DNA of 64,000 nucleotides, from contig NZ_JARXNQ010000002.1 of NCBI RefSeq assembly GCF_029872055.1, positions 186,001 to 250,000 of the forward strand, written 5' to 3'. The DNA is from Sulfurimonas sp. C5 (GTDB taxonomy: Bacteria; Campylobacterota; Campylobacteria; Campylobacterales; Sulfurimonadaceae). Under the pieces are notes generated by a model, which saw only the letters and a list, made by a program, of their open reading frames with translations, was not told the DNA's origin and did not search any database. The translations under genes were made by a program, and so were the position numbers. Each line of letters begins with the position of its first letter. Positions within the stretch are counted from its first letter, which is position 1. Shown here in pieces: positions 61,232 to 64,000 of the stretch.

Positions 61232-61828
61232 GTGTTTAATAAGTATAAAGATTTTATAAAACAGCATATATCTTTTAATCTTATTGAATGGAAAATTTTA
61301 GAATCAAAACTTGTAATAAAGAAGTTTAAAAAATCAGAGACAATTTTGTTTCAAGGTGATATCTGTAATCAAATATATTTTATTAACAGTGGTTTGGTAA
61401 GAGCTTACGTTATAGATGAAAACGGGAAAGATTTTACCTGGAGTGTTTTTTATAATGATGAAAATGCCGGTGTTACAAATCTTTTTGTAATAGATTATGA
61501 TAGTTTTTTACATCAAAAAGCGGCTACTATCAATATAGAAGCCTTAGAAGATACGGAAGTTGTAGCTATTAATTATACAGATGTACAGTTTTTATATAAT
61601 AACTTTAAAAAGTGGGAACGTTTTGGTCGTTTAATGACTGAAGCCGCTTATTCTTATTTGCATAATCAAACTATTCAAAGACAAACAAAAAGTGCCAATG
61701 AAAGGTTCGAGTTGTTTATGCAAGAAACGCCACATCTTTTAAATAAAGTCCCGCAGTATCATATTGCAACTTTTTTAGGAATTACTCCGCAGCATTTAAG
61801 TCGTCTGAAAAAAGAGTATAAAAATTAA
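61232..61828 (+). CDS. Crp/Fnr-family regulator (NssR-like size and site)
   Basis: A 198-residue regulator with an N-terminal cyclic-nucleotide-binding-like domain (FKKSETILFQGDICNQIYFINSGLVRAYVIDENGKDF), a dimer helix, and a C-terminal helix-turn-helix (QYHIATFLGITPQHLSRLKKEY). There are no clustered cysteines for an Fnr-type iron-sulfur cluster. It starts with GTG. A perfect palindrome containing TTAAC-N4-GTTAA, the form bound by Campylobacter NssR, covers its stop codon and precedes the exporter gene. Confidence 0.85.
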   Translation: MFNKYKDFIKQHISFNLIEWKILESKLVIKKFKKSETILFQGDICNQIYFINSGLVRAYVIDENGKDFTWSVFYNDENAGVTNLFVIDYDSFLHQKAATINIEALEDTEVVAINYTDVQFLYNNFKKWERFGRLMTEAAYSYLHNQTIQRQTKSANERFELFMQETPHLLNKVPQYHIATFLGITPQHLSRLKKEYKN

Positions 61829-61839
61829 CATATGTTAAT
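61824..61839. promoter_or_regulatory. palindromic operator before the RND gene
   Basis: ATTAACATATGTTAAT is a perfect 16-bp palindrome. It includes the regulator's stop codon and lies 50 bases before the RND start, with TATATT/TAATAT -10 candidates downstream. It is the natural operator of the adjacent Crp/Fnr regulator. Confidence 0.6.
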
Positions 61840-61889
61840 GACTTACTTTGTAATTTATATTAATATTGCGTCACCAAAAGGGAGAATGA

Positions 61890-64000
61890 ATGCATCATAA
61901 GTTAGAACAAAAATTAGGAAAATTTGGGGAGTTTATAGGTAAACACCCTTTTATAGTCATATTATTTGCACTTTTAGTAATTGCCTTTCCAATCTCAAAC
62001 GTTCCGAAAATTACAATGGATACTTCAACGGAAGGTTTTTTACATCCAGAAGATCCAATGCTTATCAAATATGAACAGTTCAAAGAGCAGTTCGGTCGTG
62101 ATGAGAGGATCTTGATTGCGATCGAAAACGATCATATCTTTTCAATCCCTTTTTTAACGAAGCTTAAAAAACTGCATAAAGAACTTGAAGACAATGTTCC
62201 TTATTTAGATGAGGTGACATCACTTGTCAATGTAAGAAATACACGCGGTGAAAAAGATCAGTTAATCGTTGAAGATTTACTGGAAAATTTCCCTCAAACA
62301 CAGGCTGATGCTGACAAGATTAAAAGTATTGCTATGGATAATGTTTTTTACAGAGATCTGTTTTTGTCACGCGACGGTAAAATCACTACGATTATGATCG
62401 AGACAAAGGCATTTGTTTCTGATAAACAAGAGAGTGTCGATGAGATGTTCAGCGATTTTGATGCACCTGCTGCCGCAGAAGAAGAGCGTAAGCCTCTGAC
62501 AGATATGCAAAATGCAGAGATTGTAAAAAAAGTAAGAGAGATCGTAAACAAATATTCAGATGATGACTTTAAGATCTATTATGCAGGAAGTGCTAGTGTT
62601 ATGGATGCACTCAAATCTATGATGAAAGAGGATATGCAGAAGTTTACTAGAGTGACGATAGCGATTATCTTAGTTTTCCTTTTTATAATTTTTAGACGTG
62701 TAAGTGCTACTGTCTATCCATTACTTGTAATTGTGTTGGCACTCTTAACAACTGTGGGGTCTATGGCTTATTTCGGTGTAGCATTTAAACTTCCTACTCA
62801 AATTGTCCCATCGCTTTTAATTGCCGTGAGTGTCGGTGCAACAGTGCATGTACTCTCAATCTTTTTTGACAAGTTTAATGAGAGTAAAGATAAGAAATCT
62901 GCAATCACTTTTACACTGGAGCACTCGGGGCTAGCAATTGCAATGACAGGTATAACGACTGCTATCGGTATTGCATCGTTTGCAGGAAGTGAAGTAGCAC
63001 CGATTGCCGATATGGGTAAATTTGCCTCTTTAGGTGTGTTGATTTCGCTGTTCTTAACATTGACACTTTTACCGGCACTGCTGATGATTACTCCGATGAA
63101 GCCAAAACCTGTAGATAAAAAACACTGGCTTGATCATGTGATGGAAAGATTTGCATATTTTCCTACACATCATCCAAAAAGTGTCGTGACGGTGAGTTTG
63201 CTTTTAGTTCTGCTTTCGATTATATTGGCGACAAATATCCGTCTATCTCACTATCCGCTTGAATGGTTTCCAAAAGATGATCCAAATTATGTAGGGACAC
63301 ATTACATAGACAAGAACCTATACGGTTCATTGACTATGGAAGTTGTAGCGGATACAAAACAGCAAAACGGCTGGCAGGATCCAAAACGTCTGCAGGAATT
63401 GGAGAATTTAAACAAAGAGTTAGAAAAATATGATGACGGCAAAGCGTATATCGGAAAGATTATGTCGCTTGATACGATTGTAAAAGAGAGTAACAAAGCA
63501 CTTCATGAAAACAATGAAAGTTTTTATACAATTCCATCGGATCAAGCGCTTGTTTCACAAGAACTGCTTCTTTTTGAAAACAGCGGAAGCGATGATCTTG
63601 AAGATGTTGTAGATTCACAATTTTCAAAACTTCGTGTAACTATTAAGGTGCCTTGGGTAGATAGTATACAGAGTGAAGATATGCTCGAGCATGTGCAAAA
63701 AAGATATAGTGAGACTTTTGCAGATCAAGATGTAACTGTGACGGGAATTATTCCATTATTGGTACACACTTTTACGCAGGCTATCCGCTCATCTGTAGAG
63801 AGTTACATCATTGCATTTACGCTGATTGCAATTACGATGATGTTTATTATGGGTAATGCAAGACTTGGACTTATCTCTATGATTCCAAACCTTACACCTG
63901 TAATTATAGGACTTAGTCTGATGTATATCTATGACATCCCTTTAGATATGTTTACACTTTTAATCGGCTCGATTGCGATCGGACTTGCGGTGGATGATAC
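61890..64000 (+). CDS. RND/MMPL-family exporter, 3' end outside the window
   Basis: At least 703 residues, open to the window end. A first membrane helix (about 20-38) is followed by a periplasmic domain (TSTEGFLHPEDPMLIKYEQFKEQFGRDERILIAIE), a block of helices (about 253-405, with VPSLLIAVSVGATVHVLSIFFDKF), a second periplasmic domain and the start of the second helix block. This is the COG1033 type of predicted RND exporter, which often acts with LolA-like carriers. GGGAG precedes the ATG at 61890. A candidate Crp/Fnr-type operator lies upstream. Confidence 0.9.
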   Translation, partial: MHHKLEQKLGKFGEFIGKHPFIVILFALLVIAFPISNVPKITMDTSTEGFLHPEDPMLIKYEQFKEQFGRDERILIAIENDHIFSIPFLTKLKKLHKELEDNVPYLDEVTSLVNVRNTRGEKDQLIVEDLLENFPQTQADADKIKSIAMDNVFYRDLFLSRDGKITTIMIETKAFVSDKQESVDEMFSDFDAPAAAEEERKPLTDMQNAEIVKKVREIVNKYSDDDFKIYYAGSASVMDALKSMMKEDMQKFTRVTIAIILVFLFIIFRRVSATVYPLLVIVLALLTTVGSMAYFGVAFKLPTQIVPSLLIAVSVGATVHVLSIFFDKFNESKDKKSAITFTLEHSGLAIAMTGITTAIGIASFAGSEVAPIADMGKFASLGVLISLFLTLTLLPALLMITPMKPKPVDKKHWLDHVMERFAYFPTHHPKSVVTVSLLLVLLSIILATNIRLSHYPLEWFPKDDPNYVGTHYIDKNLYGSLTMEVVADTKQQNGWQDPKRLQELENLNKELEKYDDGKAYIGKIMSLDTIVKESNKALHENNESFYTIPSDQALVSQELLLFENSGSDDLEDVVDSQFSKLRVTIKVPWVDSIQSEDMLEHVQKRYSETFADQDVTVTGIIPLLVHTFTQAIRSSVESYIIAFTLIAITMMFIMGNARLGLISMIPNLTPVIIGLSLMYIYDIPLDMFTLLIGSIAIGLAVDD

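Noticed and set aside
1-64000. tRNA, rRNA, CRISPR array, insertion sequence or prophage
   Set aside because: Reading the intergenic regions gave no tRNA-like cloverleaf, no spaced repeat array, no transposase or integrase, and no attachment-type repeat. A tRNA or covariance scan was not possible here.

Overview
The window is AT-rich, densely coding DNA from a chemolithotrophic member of the Campylobacterota, most like Sulfurimonas. The evidence is a soxXYZAB operon, several small c-type cytochromes, sensor kinases of the HQWKQPLN type, a hisIE gene followed by two DUF2393 genes, a glutamine synthetase without the adenylylation tyrosine, and TATAAT-like -10 boxes in T-rich DNA without clear -35 boxes. 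I see no rRNA, tRNA, CRISPR array, insertion sequence or prophage. The species call is inference.

Layout. 0.1-7.1 kb (minus): a membrane-anchored Cache sensor, an OmpR-type response regulator and a histidine kinase read into soxX-Y-Z-A-B. 7.3-13.8 kb: a stand-alone formate-dehydrogenase-like molybdoenzyme, two small cytochromes c, a YraN protein, an aldehyde dehydrogenase and a FapA/DUF342 protein. 13.8-28.5 kb (plus): DUF523, then an almost gapless run alaS, CopD-like, maf, diguanylate cyclase, bioF, ABC ATPase, PBP1A and a five-gene envelope module (LolA-like carrier, two FtsX permeases, LolD-like ATPase, outer-membrane barrel). 28.5-35.3 kb (minus): leuA, two unknown proteins, a patatin, a PlcP/LpxH-like metallophosphoesterase, a kinase and glnA. 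35.4-48.2 kb: a phosphate region with an EAL-CBS-GGDEF protein, an OlsF-like ornithine-lipid synthase, a 76-residue protein, a PhoR-like kinase, phoU, pstB-A-C-S, a porin, a small acidic exported protein and a phosphate-selective-type porin. 48.4-64 kb: ilvE, an SPFH protein, hisIE, two DUF2393 proteins, a TIGR01212 radical SAM protein, purF, a J-domain protein, a DUF234-type protein, a Y-family polymerase, a lipoprotein, nfo, an AAA ATPase, a Crp/Fnr regulator and an RND/MMPL exporter cut by the window end.

The strongest signal is regulatory. Six promoters share a direct repeat, GTAAYC-N5-GTAAYC on the coding strand (N4 once, one weak half-site once), placed 9-10 bases before a TATACT-like -10. 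They precede pstS, pstC, the 76-residue/olsF/EAL unit, the phosphate-type porin, the acidic exported protein and the PlcP-like gene. This looks like the pho box of this lineage. It joins phosphate uptake to lipid remodelling, with phospholipid head-group removal by the PlcP-like enzyme and phosphorus-free ornithine lipid made by OlsF. A different 11-bp direct repeat with the same geometry lies before soxX, directly after the response-regulator/kinase genes, and suggests that this system controls thiosulfate oxidation.

Other points: several genes have a -10-like hexamer 6 or 7 bases before ATG and no Shine-Dalgarno sequence, as expected for leaderless mRNAs; the two porin genes are opposed and share both ends; a perfect palindrome of the NssR type (TTAAC-N4-GTTAA) lies between a Crp/Fnr regulator and the RND gene. 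Coordinates of short sites were counted by hand and could be off by one base.
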